Source: Nectonema munidae (Eukaryota > Nematomorpha > Nectonematoida > Nectonematidae). Taken from it: 64,000 bases of DNA. The stretch covers positions 586,001 through 650,000 of the forward strand of contig JAUIRK010000953.1 of assembly GCA_030549495.1 (NCBI GenBank). The letters run 5' to 3'. A program made the translations under genes and the position numbers. The notes under the pieces were generated by a model. It was not told where the DNA came from. It did not search any database and worked only from the letters and a program-made list of their open reading frames with translations. This document shows positions 1-9,105 of the stretch, piece by piece; the first letter of the stretch is position 1, and every line of letters begins with the position of its first letter.

Positions 1-191
1 TTATGTGATATTTCAATTATTGATGATATTATGATTATAGCAGTGTAGGAAAGATTTACAACATATTAGTACAGTCATTGATATTGTATTCGTTGGAAAC
101 ATTACCTCTTACAAATAGCCATATGAGATTAGAAGAATATAAGATGTGGATGCGCAGATAGGCAAGTGGCTACACAAGAAAACATCATGTA

Positions 192-252
192 TAGGTATGC
201 ACCGATACCAAAACCTTAGCGATACCGGTATTGATGCCGATTCTAATAATAA
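192..252 (+). mobile_element. Possible hAT terminus fragment
   Basis: The start TAGGTATGCACCGATACC resembles the terminal repeat of the better-preserved hAT relic at 35554 (TAGTGATGGGACGATACC) and is likewise followed by iterated GAT-rich motifs. No partner end or target duplication was found, so this is a weak call. Confidence 0.3.
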
Positions 253-944
253 ACCTTAAATCTTGAGAAAAGAACTAAAATAATTATACGTGGTTAATTA
301 AAGAAGCAATATGCTAAAATTTGTTTTTACTTTGAAATTGCAAAAAAAGAACAAATTATATATTCAATTTTTAAGTTTAATTTGCTGATGGAACGTTTAA
401 TCAGAATCAGAACCAGGAATCATATTTCTTTTCAAAGACCGGCATCAAAATGCTATTCGGAAAATAAAAAAAGTCTTGCAAATACGGTGGGTTTTCTTCA
501 AAGGTTTATAGACTTTATATAAGAGATTAATAAAAAAGAAAATCAAATTGGGCTGACTTCGTGTGTGATAAACTATAGAAAATATTTTATTTCAAATTTA
601 ATTTTAAAACCTCTATAAAGTTGATTTATCCTAGCACATTTCTCTAATGAACTTACATAGCAGCCTTGCATGAATACTGACTGAGATAAATAAGTTTGAT
701 CTTTCAAAAGTAAATGTAAATTTTTTAATTCCAAAATGAAGTTGAGGAAAAACCTTGAATAAAGAAGCGAGAAGAAACAACAAATTTTTACCAATTTCGG
801 TTCTTAAAAAATAAGAGATTAATACTGATGGCGCTTAATCTGCACATCCCAATTCATGTGAGATATTGAGACATACGGAAAACTGGAAAGTGCGAACATA
901 ACACTCTCTTGCAGAAAAGATAATCTAAGATGATTTGTCGCATC

Positions 945-1064
945 GAAAGAAAAGACGAAAACTAAAATGAGAAAACTTAGAAAGAGAAGGATAGACTGTG
1001 ACAAGAAGAATATGAGGGATTGGAACAGCAGAAAAAGATGGATAAGGCAGAATTGGATCCCACG
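945..1064 (+). pseudogene. Decayed Lys/Glu-rich reading frame, unidentified
   Basis: One plus-strand frame reads KEKDRL, a stop, then QEEYEGLEQQKKMDKAELD, with two more stops close upstream and one just after. The composition is unlike the AT-rich surroundings and looks like a helical, charged host protein. It may be a scrap of a retroposed gene copy. I do not recognise the family. It lies antisense within the RTF1 gene. Chance low complexity is the main alternative. Confidence 0.2.
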
Positions 1065-1786
1065 TAGAAGGCAACTAGAAGATGAGAACAATCATATAAT
1101 TAACAGAAATGACAATGATCATAAATAAGTAAACCTCATCTGGTACAATAACGCGGCCATAGTTGCGTGGATAATAGAGATAATGACAATGATTAGGCGC
1201 AATTAATGAAGTAAAAGACAAAGATGATGAGTTGAGGATGTTAATAGTCATGATGATGATGTAAAACCCTAGCACCCAAGTCAAACTTGCCCCAAAGTAT
1301 GTTCAAATTAGGTAGCGCGACAAATCGATTTAAAGTTGATTGCCAAATAAATTACAATAAAGAAACATTGTTTAACTTTACAGTGTATTCGCAAGCTTCA
1401 AGTATTATAAATTTTTAGACTTAGATATACTTACACATTTAAATTTCATATTATTAACTAAGCGTTGCCATGTTGATTTTATTGCAATATACAATCAACC
1501 TATAACCAATCATTCATAAGAAGGTATTCAATTTAGGTCTCAAATCGCTATTTCGAAATTAAGCCATCATGATGTTCATTCACGGAAATCGCACTAGTAA
1601 TATTAAGATCCAAAACATTTTAAAATATTTTAATTATTCAATTTGCGAAAAAAATTGATAAAAGCTTACACGTGTCACACGTAGAATTAAAAAGTTTGTG
1701 GAGCATTGTTGTAGGGGATAGTGATATCAATGAAATCGCGACCAACTATGTGATTGGATAAAATAAGAGAATATAAATTAAAAAAC

Positions 1787-2018
1787 CTGGCTTTTAAAAT
1801 CTCGCGCTTTTCCAAACGATTAAAGAGCTCTTGTTCCCTCTCCTTCTCAGTCATCTCATCAAGCTTTTTGCGGTCATCATCATCAGCAACCAAGTCTTCA
1901 TCGTATCCATCGTCAAAAGATCCATCATCTTTATCATCTTCTTTTTCATCGTCAAGGTGTTCATTGGCCCTACTTCTCTCGTGATTAGTCCTTTTCTTAT
2001 TCTTGTTACTCCTACTCT
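1787..2018 (-). CDS. RTF1 exon 4 (Paf1-complex subunit), acidic block and family signature helix
   Basis: This exon encodes about 77 residues of RTF1, which works with the Paf1 complex and Chd1-linked machinery in the nucleus to promote transcription elongation and histone H2B ubiquitination. It begins with a Ser/Arg/Lys-rich stretch, then an Asp/Glu block ([18 protein letters not shown]), then [20 protein letters not shown]. The last part is nearly identical in animal RTF1 proteins and makes the identification firm. The acceptor is the AG at 2020-2019. The donor is AAAGCCAG followed by GTTTTT, so the exon ends in phase 2 within an Arg codon (KA/R), where the family continues with RF. The 58-nt intron before it is very short. 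The Plus3 domain, which binds phosphorylated Spt5 and single-stranded DNA, is not in the window. Exon 3 ends in phase 1, which this start completes as Glu. Confidence 0.88.
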
Positions 2019-2076
2019 CTTTCACGTGTTCAAAAGTTTAAAATGTCGCAAGAGAAATAAACGAAAGAAGCGCTAC

Positions 2077-2200
2077 CTGCATAATCATCATAATCATCGT
2101 CGTCTTCATCGGAGGATGAAGTACTTTTCGCTCTCTTCAGTGACTTTGAAGAAGATTGTGCATGCTTTTTAGCTTTTTTCTTCTTCGTAGCTCTTCCCCA
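2077..2200 (-). CDS. RTF1 exon 3, Trp + basic lysine block + Ser/Asp tract
   Basis: This exon encodes about 41 residues starting WGRATKKKKAKK and ending SSSDEDDDDYDDYA. In vertebrate RTF1 the sequence SDSDDEW is likewise followed by a Lys-rich run and then Ser/Glu tracts, so both order and spacing match. The acceptor is TTTTGTATAG (exon begins at 2200 with the Trp codon) and the donor is GCAG/GTAGCG at 2076. The lysine cluster is probably a nuclear localisation signal (inference). The exon starts in phase 0 and ends in phase 1, agreeing with both neighbours. Confidence 0.8.
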
Positions 2201-2255
2201 CTATACAAAATATCGATATTACACGATAAAACATTTTAAAAAGAAGAAATATTAA

Positions 2256-2352
2256 CGCTTTGAGAGCGAACATTTTTAAAACTAATCGTCTACTCTATCT
2301 TTAATATTCAAGGCGGACGATTTTCATTCTTTCGGACACTGGTTCTCAATAA
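2256..2352 (+). mobile_element. piggyBac-type MITE, copy I (degenerate)
   Basis: The left flank is TTAA at 2252-2255, then CGCTTTGAGAGCGAAC. The interior matches the copies at 3646 and 42743 (AATCGTCTACT, then GGCGGACGATTTTCATT, then CACTGGTTCTCAATA). The right end has decayed to TAATTAA. It sits just upstream of RTF1 exon 3, in the intron. Confidence 0.6.
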
Positions 2353-2441
2353 TTAAAAAAAATCAATTCAAGAATAGACACCTAAAATTCATTTTCAATT
2401 CTAAAATATGAAAACGGAGGTTTAACTTTTAAGGAATCTAA

Positions 2442-2790
2442 TGTATCGGATGTGAATTTATTTATTCAAAGATGCAGATGCGGTAATCAAATTTGCCATC
2501 CTAGTGGATGCGGATGTAAGAATTTTTTTCGCGGATACGGATATTATAATAGCTATCCTAAGAAAACGCAAATTTTATAGTTATTAAAAATTAGAGAGAT
2601 GTCAATATGTGTTATCATAAAAAAATACTTATCATAAAAATTCTGGCTAAAGTAAAAAAAATTTGCGCTATATAGAAAAAAGAAAAATGTTTGAAAATTG
2701 CGGATTCGGATGTTGAAACTTAAATGATCCGCGGATGAGGATGTTAAAGAGATGTAAAATTTTTTGCGGATATCCAATACATCTCTAGAA
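2442..2790. repeat. hAT-like repeat with iterated GCGGAT motifs
   Basis: The ends are roughly inverted: ATGTATCGGATGTG on the left and GGATATCCAATACATCTCT on the right. Near-matching 8-bp flanks GGAATCTA and AGAATCTA suggest a hAT-type target duplication. The inside repeats GATGCGGAT-like words several times. No coding capacity is seen. It lies in an RTF1 intron. Confidence 0.4.
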
Positions 2791-3174
2791 TCTAACAGCA
2801 GTGCCAGCGCCTTACATCTTTCTCAGTAAAAAATAACGCACCGAGAATATAGATTGGAAGAAAAATGATGTACAAAAAAATAGCACGCATGACTTAAATT
2901 GATCAGCGTCATCAATAAGAAGGTGGATGGATACATTTATCGTGATTTCTTTGAAATGATTCAAACTATCCAACCCATATTAGATAAAATAGATGAAGAG
3001 ACACGCATGTTTCATTAAAAGGGATTAAAGCTTATGCATCTTAAGAAAACTTGATTCAAATGATTTTAGAGGAGCTATGCGTCCTTAACAACTTCAGAGA
3101 CGCAAAAAAGGTAGTATAACAAACAGCACATCCATGTTTTGGTTCAAAAATCTGAATAAAAGCGAAAAGATTAC

Positions 3175-3279
3175 TTCTTCTTCACTATCTGAAGAAAGTG
3201 AAGAATCAGAGAATTTGTTTTCTTTCTTGAAGTTATTGCTTTTGCTGTTGTTAGATGAGTTATGCGAAACCTTTTTATC
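3175..3279 (-). CDS. RTF1 exon 2, Ser/Asn/Lys-rich N-terminal linker
   Basis: This 105-nt exon encodes 35 residues, from DKKVSHNSS through FKKENKFSD to SSLSSDSEEE. It follows a good pyrimidine-rich acceptor (TTTTTTTATTAAG) and ends before GTAATC. Both boundaries are phase 0. Spliced to exon 3 it reads SDSEEE/W, which matches the SDSDDEW stretch of vertebrate RTF1. The region is expected to be disordered, and its acidic serines resemble CK2 sites (inference). The weak spot is the donor, which departs from the GTAAG consensus. A further small exon between exons 1 and 2 cannot be excluded. Confidence 0.72.
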
Positions 3280-3645
3280 CTTAATAAAAAAAGTAAGACT
3301 ACGAATATTTCACTTTTATTAAGGATTCTATAATATTGCAATTGCATATATTGAAGCAGCACCGTGCATAAGGAGGGAGCTGAGCTCCTCTGAAATTTGT
3401 TTTGTCTTCCCCTGGAATTCCCTTGAGATATTTAAATGTTAGCACTTTCTATTAGCTCACCCCGACTCTGGAATCAGTGTTGCCCCTTCTGTGTCGAGAA
3501 TTTTGGGATCGCAATATTAATTAAATATGAATTTATGGAAGAGATAATTGACGATATTTAATTGTGCTATTACAAACTTAAAAAGATTACAAACTTTCAA
3601 CATGCTTTAAATATTTTTCCTGGATAAGTGCAACATGTATTTTAA

Positions 3646-3767
3646 CCCTTTGAGGACCAACATTTTGAAGAAGATTAATCTGCTTTCTTTTCCAATGGAA
3701 TTTTATGTATTCAAAGCAGACTATTTTCATTTCTTGAGTCACTGATGACCCACTGGTCCTCAAAGGG
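3646..3767 (+). mobile_element. piggyBac-type MITE, copy A (intact ends)
   Basis: This 122-bp element is bounded by TTAA on both sides (3642-3645 and 3768-3771). It has a perfect 14-bp terminal inverted repeat, CCCTTTGAGGACCA and TGGTCCTCAAAGGG. TTAA target sites and CCC ends are typical of piggyBac-superfamily elements (family knowledge). It is non-coding, so it would have been moved in trans. The inner motifs TCTGCTTTC and AAAGCAGACTATTTTCATT are shared with copies F and I. Confidence 0.75.
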
Positions 3768-3837
3768 TTAACATGAAGTACTATTAACTATCATTTTTCT
3801 CTTAGTATATAAAAAATTCTCAGTCATAGGTTTGCTC

Positions 3838-3912
3838 CTGGATCAAACCAAAGATCTTGTGGTGTCGAAGCCAAGTATATAGCCAACCTTACTCGCACTC
3901 GCGATATTTATA
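3838..3912 (-). repeat. tRNA-derived SINE fragment
   Basis: Read on the minus strand this shows GGTTGGCTATATACTTGG followed by a decayed B-box region. It matches the head of the SINE copies at 32930 and 40397. The tail is missing or unrecognisable. Confidence 0.45.
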
Positions 3913-4914
3913 TTACAATGTAACAAGTACGCATATGTAGAAGATGGGGAAAATTTTATACCAGCAATGTAAGCTTTAGTGCACAATTGGGGGTTGCGGA
4001 GTGAGAGGGAAAATATCGAATTCCGGCCCAAGTACTTAAAAAATACCACTGCGACGCAGATTCCGAATCCGTATACTTAGTAAATTTAACTAAAATTAAA
4101 CTTTTTTATTTTATAAACTACTTATAAATTTTTTTTTTGAATACTTAAAATTTGAACTGCAACTCGGATTGTAAAATCCTACTTATCTCTTTAATATCAT
4201 ATTTGTGGAGTATATTTATATGAAATATATAAATATTTCCCCTACATTTTTTACTTTATTCACGAAGTAAGAAATTGGTTACTTAAAATTAAATACTAGC
4301 ATTATTTCGAAGATTGTTCATTGTTAACTTTTTCAAGCAATTTAAAAAGTTTAATAAATTAAAATATTTTTAAAAATTAAAGAAATTTTGAATAGGGAAA
4401 TAGCTTGAAGGCGTAATTATTAGTACAATACTTGTAATAGATGTAATTAGCAGGGTTAATGGAGAAATTAATTCAATATAGATTTACTTGTTTTGGAAAA
4501 AAATTCAAAATTACGCTGGTCATCTAACTCGGTACATATATTAAGTTATTAATCAATGCGGTGCCTACTACATATTCAGGATGTTAACTAGAAAATACCC
4601 CTTTTATATTTTTGAAAAAATGGCCCTTTTCAATTGGTGCTAGAAATGCATTTTCAAAATTAAATTTTCTTGGTTAACACAGTGATTGTTTCGATTAATA
4701 TATGGCATCGATTCGAGTCTTTTGTAGAATCCTCTTGTACTGAAATACTGAAAGTTTGCGGTATTATTTTGCTTTACCAAAAACAACACAAAATTTTCAT
4801 CGTGATTAGTATTACAAAGGCTTCCCAATACTCGCTAATTTTTAAAATAGATATTGATATGAATTTAGATAAATATATATCGTCGCTAATCTGTATACTA
4901 CGGTGGTTTCTATT
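3913..4914. other. AT-rich RTF1 intron 1 sequence, nothing recognised
   Basis: The stretch has long A/T runs and no open frame with coding character on either strand. The short frames around 4640-4969 have the composition of random AT-rich sequence. Confidence 0.5.
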
Positions 4915-5010
4915 CCATATACAAATGATTAAGGAGATAAGGTTCAACTTTCTGTTCATATTTTGCTAGATGTAAGTTTTGATATACCGAGACGATGTTA
5001 CAAAAATTAT
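4915..5010 (+). repeat. Dispersed repeat, inverted copy at 41165-41270
   Basis: The words TTCAACTTTCTGTTCATA, TTTGCTAGATGTAAG and GAGACGATGTTA occur in the same order in the reverse complement of 41165-41270. Half of the motif (AAACTTTCTGTTCATAAT) is repeated again at about 5033-5050. The class is unknown. Confidence 0.55.
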
Positions 5011-5315
5011 AAATGATGGCTGAGACAATGTTAAACTTTCTGTTCATAATTCGGAAAGATGATGTTACAAAAATTATTATCTATATTTTTGCAATAAATA
5101 ATATATTAATCAAAATAAAATTCTGTAATAAAAGAATCGAAAAATATTCTTTAAAAAATCAAAAAATATTTATTCTTTTTAAATATATTGTTAGCTCCAA
5201 TTACTTTTAGTTTCCTATATCCATGATTTGATAAAAAATGTTAAGAGAGAAAAGGTTCAACGAATTTGTATACAGATCCTTACTTGTATACACTAAACTC
5301 TTAATAAGTACAAAT

Positions 5316-5681
5316 CAGGGCCGTATCAAGGGGGAGGGGCAATTGCACCGGGGCGCCACTTCATTTTTCTACCTAAGGAGCACTATGGGGCAAGCCCGTT
5401 TCAAAACGCTGGCTCTTATGAGCATTGAGAAAGAAGTTCTCGATTGTGTTGATTTTGACGAAGTCATCAATAATTTTGCTGCTGCTAAAACACGAAAAAT
5501 GAACATTTTTAATGGAGACGGTCTTTGACTCAGTCAGTATATATCAGAATTATGTGGCTTTTCTAAATCACTTTTTAAGCCAGAATGGGGTGGGGATGAG
5601 TGAGAAAAGAAAGAGCAAAGGGTGAGGGGCTGCATTCAGGAGATTTGCCTTGGGGTGCTACGATCCCTTGATACGGCGCTG
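5316..5681 (+). mobile_element. Internally deleted hAT element with perfect 8-bp target duplication
   Basis: The ends are CAGGGCCGTATCAAGG and CCCTTGATACGGCGCTG, flanked by GTACAAAT at 5308-5315 and again at 5682-5689. At 366 bp it is far shorter than an autonomous hAT, but it keeps the 3' end of the transposase frame (separate entry). The perfect duplication suggests a fairly recent insertion. It lies in RTF1 intron 1. Confidence 0.8.
5386..5528 (+). pseudogene. C-terminal remnant of a TTF-finger/hAT-type transposase
   Basis: The open frame reads RFKTLALMSIEKEVLDCVDF, then DEVINNFAAAKTRK and a stop. The order (L)xxLALLSIE, then a hydrophobic D(F/Y)xxxIxxF(A/S)xxK segment, then a basic end, is typical of the last ~45 residues of transposases in the ZMYM1-like branch of hAT. 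The dimerisation region and catalytic core are absent, removed by the internal deletion that made the MITE. It is not functional on its own. Confidence 0.65.
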
Positions 5682-6015
5682 GTACAAATAGTCGAACATA
5701 GTCACTTACATAAATGTACACAGAATATTATTAATTCATTGATATTAAAAAATATCAAAGGTATGATTAGAGTAATTTTCGAAGATGCGAATGTGTTCGG
5801 CGAAAACCTATAATGATAAAGCATTGACGTTATTTGGGGTATGGAAAGAATACGTCATTTTGTCAAAAGAAACCATTTTTGCTTTTATTTCCGCTTACTT
5901 GTACATATTTATATGTGAAGTAGAAGCTTTTTATTATGATGCATATGCGACACCTAATTAAACATTCTAATTGTCTGCATGATATAGACTTGGAATTCAA
6001 GGAGTCGATAGTATC

Positions 6016-7160
6016 CAAGTCAATCAGAAATTTATTATATTTTAAAATGTGGGTCTTTTCGTTTAGATGGCCACTTCAAGTAATCACCATTTCGTCTGCC
6101 TTTTATAGTTGTCCTGGTTGCCAAATTTTAAGGAAAATTCTCTGCGATTACCCACATTTTGTTGTTTATAAAAGGAAATTAAAAAAAATAAAAAATTAAT
6201 AACTTTAATAGATATTAAGAATAGTTTTATTTAAGCAAAGGAATAAAATTGGCAATATCTGAATAACTTTTTCCCTTTAAATCTAGCACTTTGCTACTTT
6301 TGCGCCAAAGAAATTCGCACATATATGAATAGATTAGTGATCGCGCAGTACCGCATTCTTTTTAATTCCGCATTTTGCAAAAGCTCACAACGATTATATA
6401 GAGTTAGTGTGTTATCCAGTTTCAGGGTCTTTAAATTAATTTGAATTGTAAACAGTTAGATACTTGTGCGCCCGCCATTTATCGGAAATATTTGCCGTTC
6501 CCTGTAAAATAAACTCTTTTATAATAGGTAGAAGAGTCTCAGCGGATCTAGGAACAGCGTACATGAAGCATGCATCGGTTTCTAGGCATATTCCACCAAA
6601 TACCAATTGATGGGGATAAACTCTGCCCACATTGTACTTTCTTCTCGAGAAGCAGGACTCGTCGATTTCAACATGAAGCCCTTGTCCTCCAATTTGCACA
6701 GGATTTCGGAGCAGTGAATCCGCACACACTTCACGCATATAATTTTTCCAATCAGTGTACGCTGTATTGGACATTTTAAGGTGTTTTTCATAAAAATTTC
6801 TTGTGGCAAGTTAATGACAACATGCATGAATAAAATAAACAATAGTTTTAAAAGGTAAACGAGTACCTTCTAACCATGTATCGCGTCTCAGTCCCAACTT
6901 AGTTCTGCACAAACTTTTATTGCATCTCCACCGTGATAAATCATGCTTCATTAAATGCCGATTTGCACACAGTCTCCCCTGATGCAACCCTCACTTATCT
7001 TGTAAGTAACGAATAGCTTTTTCTTGAGTGCTCACTTTTCCAGCAAGTTTGTAAACAGTTAGCATTAAATAAATAACTATAAAAGGTAGAAGTGGCGATA
7101 ACTTGATGTGGCCGTCAAAACGGAAAGACCAATTTTTATAAAAATCTGTCAAGCGACTCT
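6016..7160 (-). mobile_element. Merlin (IS1016/IS1595-like) DNA transposon relic with inverted flanks
   Basis: A decayed Merlin transposase (6227-7065, minus) is flanked by inverted repeats of roughly 90 bp at 6016-6110 and 7074-7160. The shared words are GGTCTTT(T)CGTTT, GATGGCCAC and CTTTTATAGTT, with scattered mismatches. I take the arms to be the terminal repeats or a copy of the element's 5' part. The exact outer ends and target duplication are not visible. It lies in RTF1 intron 1. Confidence 0.5.
6227..7065 (-). pseudogene. Merlin transposase, degenerate
   Basis: The N-terminal part reads STQEKAIRYLQD and then CANRHLMKHDLS, a degraded zinc-binding region. The core includes GLHVEIDESCFSRRKYNVGR (first catalytic Asp in EIDES), HQLVFGGICLETDACFMYAV, SAETLLPIIKEFILQGTANI and SDKWRAHK (second Asp in ISDKW). 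A further segment in another frame reads FKDPETG then HTNSIE (the likely catalytic Glu). The C-terminus is YMCEFLWRKSSKVLD through DIANFIPLLK and a stop. This order is that of IS1595/ISXO2-like DDE transposases. The frame is broken by at least three shifts or stops, so it is inactive. The longest intact piece is 6436-6774. Confidence 0.85.
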
Positions 7161-7761
7161 GATCTATCATAACAATTATACCGACCCAAGAGGAATCCTC
7201 TGCTTCTTGTTTTCCTTTCTTATATCGTCATAATTGATCTGAAGACAAGAGTGGTTGAAAATTTATTGACAAAATTTTTTAAATAAATTGTAGTTTTAAC
7301 TTTTATTCATAACTTACCAGTAATATTTTCTTTATATATATTGTGATTTATTACCTTTAAATCAATATATATTTTTCGTAACATTTTCTATTATATGTAA
7401 TCAGGTTAAGTTAAATAAAAATGACTTTAAATATGCCATTTTAAGAGGATAGAAAAATATAACAAAAGATTGTGAGAATTTTATAATTTGAATTTGATAA
7501 CATGTGTGCTTATAACCTTGTGATATCAAAATCGTTTAAAAATTATGAAGCTAATTATGCAAGTAAAACAAAAGCTAGAATATTAAGATAGAAACTATTA
7601 GAAAAATAATTTGAACCTAAAATGGGGAAATTTATTTAACATAATAATGTATATGGAATTAAATCCTTAGGTGATTCAAGCTATAAAAAACAAAAAGGGA
7701 TGATAATAATAGAGAATCTATTATCTAAACGTTAAGAAAAAATTTCCATTCTTTGGGTTAC

Positions 7762-7830
7762 TTTAAAATCACTAAGAGAATTATCTGAATCACTATCAGA
7801 TAATATAACCCTTGAACTTTTAGCAGACAT
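7762..7830 (-). CDS. RTF1 exon 1 (start codon exon)
   Basis: An ATG at 7830-7828 opens MSAKSSRVILSDSDSDNSLS and ends DFK before GTAACC. Animal RTF1 proteins start with a short basic stretch, then RV(V/L)IDSD and Ser/Asp repeats, so RVILSDSDSD fits the family N-terminus. The 69-nt exon ends in phase 0 and the next exon starts in phase 0. The intron between them is about 4.5 kb and full of transposons. The upstream sequence is AT-rich with no obvious TATA element. The start is the only in-frame ATG ahead of the SDSD run. The call rests on short similarity plus phase agreement, so it is good but not certain. Confidence 0.68.
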
Positions 7831-8269
7831 TGAACTTGCTTAGTTTGTCAAAACCATAATAATTATTTTAAAAATTTTAACAAATCTAAAAATAAATTCT
7901 TCTTAATTATTTAGTTATTTATGGAAAAAATTATAAAATTTATTTAAATATGATTACAAACGGCTATGACCTTTGGAAGATTAGTTATACTTTAATTTCG
8001 TCTGTGCAATACGATGTTTCTTCTTCTTCATCATCTTATTTATATATCGTGCATTATTCTTTTACTTTTTTTATATTCTGATATTTCTTTTTTTCATTTT
8101 GGTTTTGATTTTAATTAGGGACTCCAAAAAATGAGAACATATAGCAAAAAACTGTAAAAAAAACCGAAGGAGGACGTTCAATTTTTAACTAATATCTTTA
8201 TGTACTATTACAGCAAAAATGCAAAAAATATATTCTATTAATTAAATCACTTATATTTATCCGAAAATG
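7831..8269. other. Presumed RTF1 promoter/5' flank
   Basis: About 440 bp lie between the RTF1 start codon and the 3' end of the neighbouring hAT relic. The sequence is AT-rich with a TTCTTCTTCTTCATCATC run near 8020. No conserved promoter motif is recognised. Confidence 0.3.
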
Positions 8270-9105
8270 AACTATTTTTCAAAAGATCTTGGTTTTGAAG
8301 AAGGTATTTATAAAAATCACAAGTCAACTTTCTAAAGTTAAAGTTAAAAATAAGAATGCTTTTCACAGTTTCGGTTAATAATTGGTTTCTATAATCAGTC
8401 CATTGATTTTTAATTAAAGAAACAATTCTCTCTATATCTGCATTATGCGCTTGGATTTCAAAAACTTATTGAGTGATTTTCATTAATCGTAAAAAGTTTT
8501 CTGCAAATCGAAGCCTTTTAAAAACTTTCTCCATTTTTATTTTGTTGTTAACAGCTTAAAGTCAGAATAATTTTGAATCATCAATTTTAATTTTATTTTC
8601 TATCAAAAAATTCATTGACTTCTTAATGTTCTCCTATACTATATCTTTGTTTAATCTCATCTACTGAAAAACTGAGAACTTTTCTAACGAACACATCCAA
8701 AAATTCAAATAGGAAACACAATCAGAGTACAACTTTTTAATATCTTTCAAAAAATTAAATTATCAAGTATAAAACCCTTCTTCAAGTTTTTTTTCTATCA
8801 AAGATTTAACTTTTACTGGTAAAAAAAATTTATTTAAACGTGGTTCAAGCGAAATGAAAACAAAGAAAATACTTTATAGTTGTCGACAACAGTATTGGTT
8901 GATTTTTATATTTTTGCAATAGATTCTTGAAACAAAGATGTTAAAGAATAAACTAAACACAAATAAACTTGGGAAAATGAGTTAGAAAAAATTGCTTTAA
9001 AACTGTAGGTAGGTTGTTCTGAGATTGAAAATATGATTTTAAAGCTGGGAACAAATTCAGAATTCTTTCTATAGCTGAAAACAAAGAAAGATATCTTGTT
9101 CTACT

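Larger units (their letters stand above)
1..1786. other. Interior of RTF1 beyond its fourth exon; no further exon resolved
   Basis: This stretch lies downstream of the RTF1 exon at 1787-2018 (minus strand) and should be intron or hold later exons. On the minus strand I looked for the Lys/Glu-rich segment that follows the REILKxRF motif in this family and found no open stretch with good splice sites. The only items seen are a possible hAT terminus near 192-252 and a decayed Lys/Glu-rich frame on the plus strand at 945-1064. Confidence 0.4.

Noticed and set aside
819-1284. Minus-strand hydrophobic frames that could be membrane segments
   Set aside because: They have no start context, splice sites or family likeness. 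The Phe/Leu richness is what T-rich DNA gives by chance.
1754-2172. Two plus-strand open frames rich in Ser, Phe and Ile
   Set aside because: They are antisense to RTF1 exons 3 and 4, whose minus-strand translation matches a known family.
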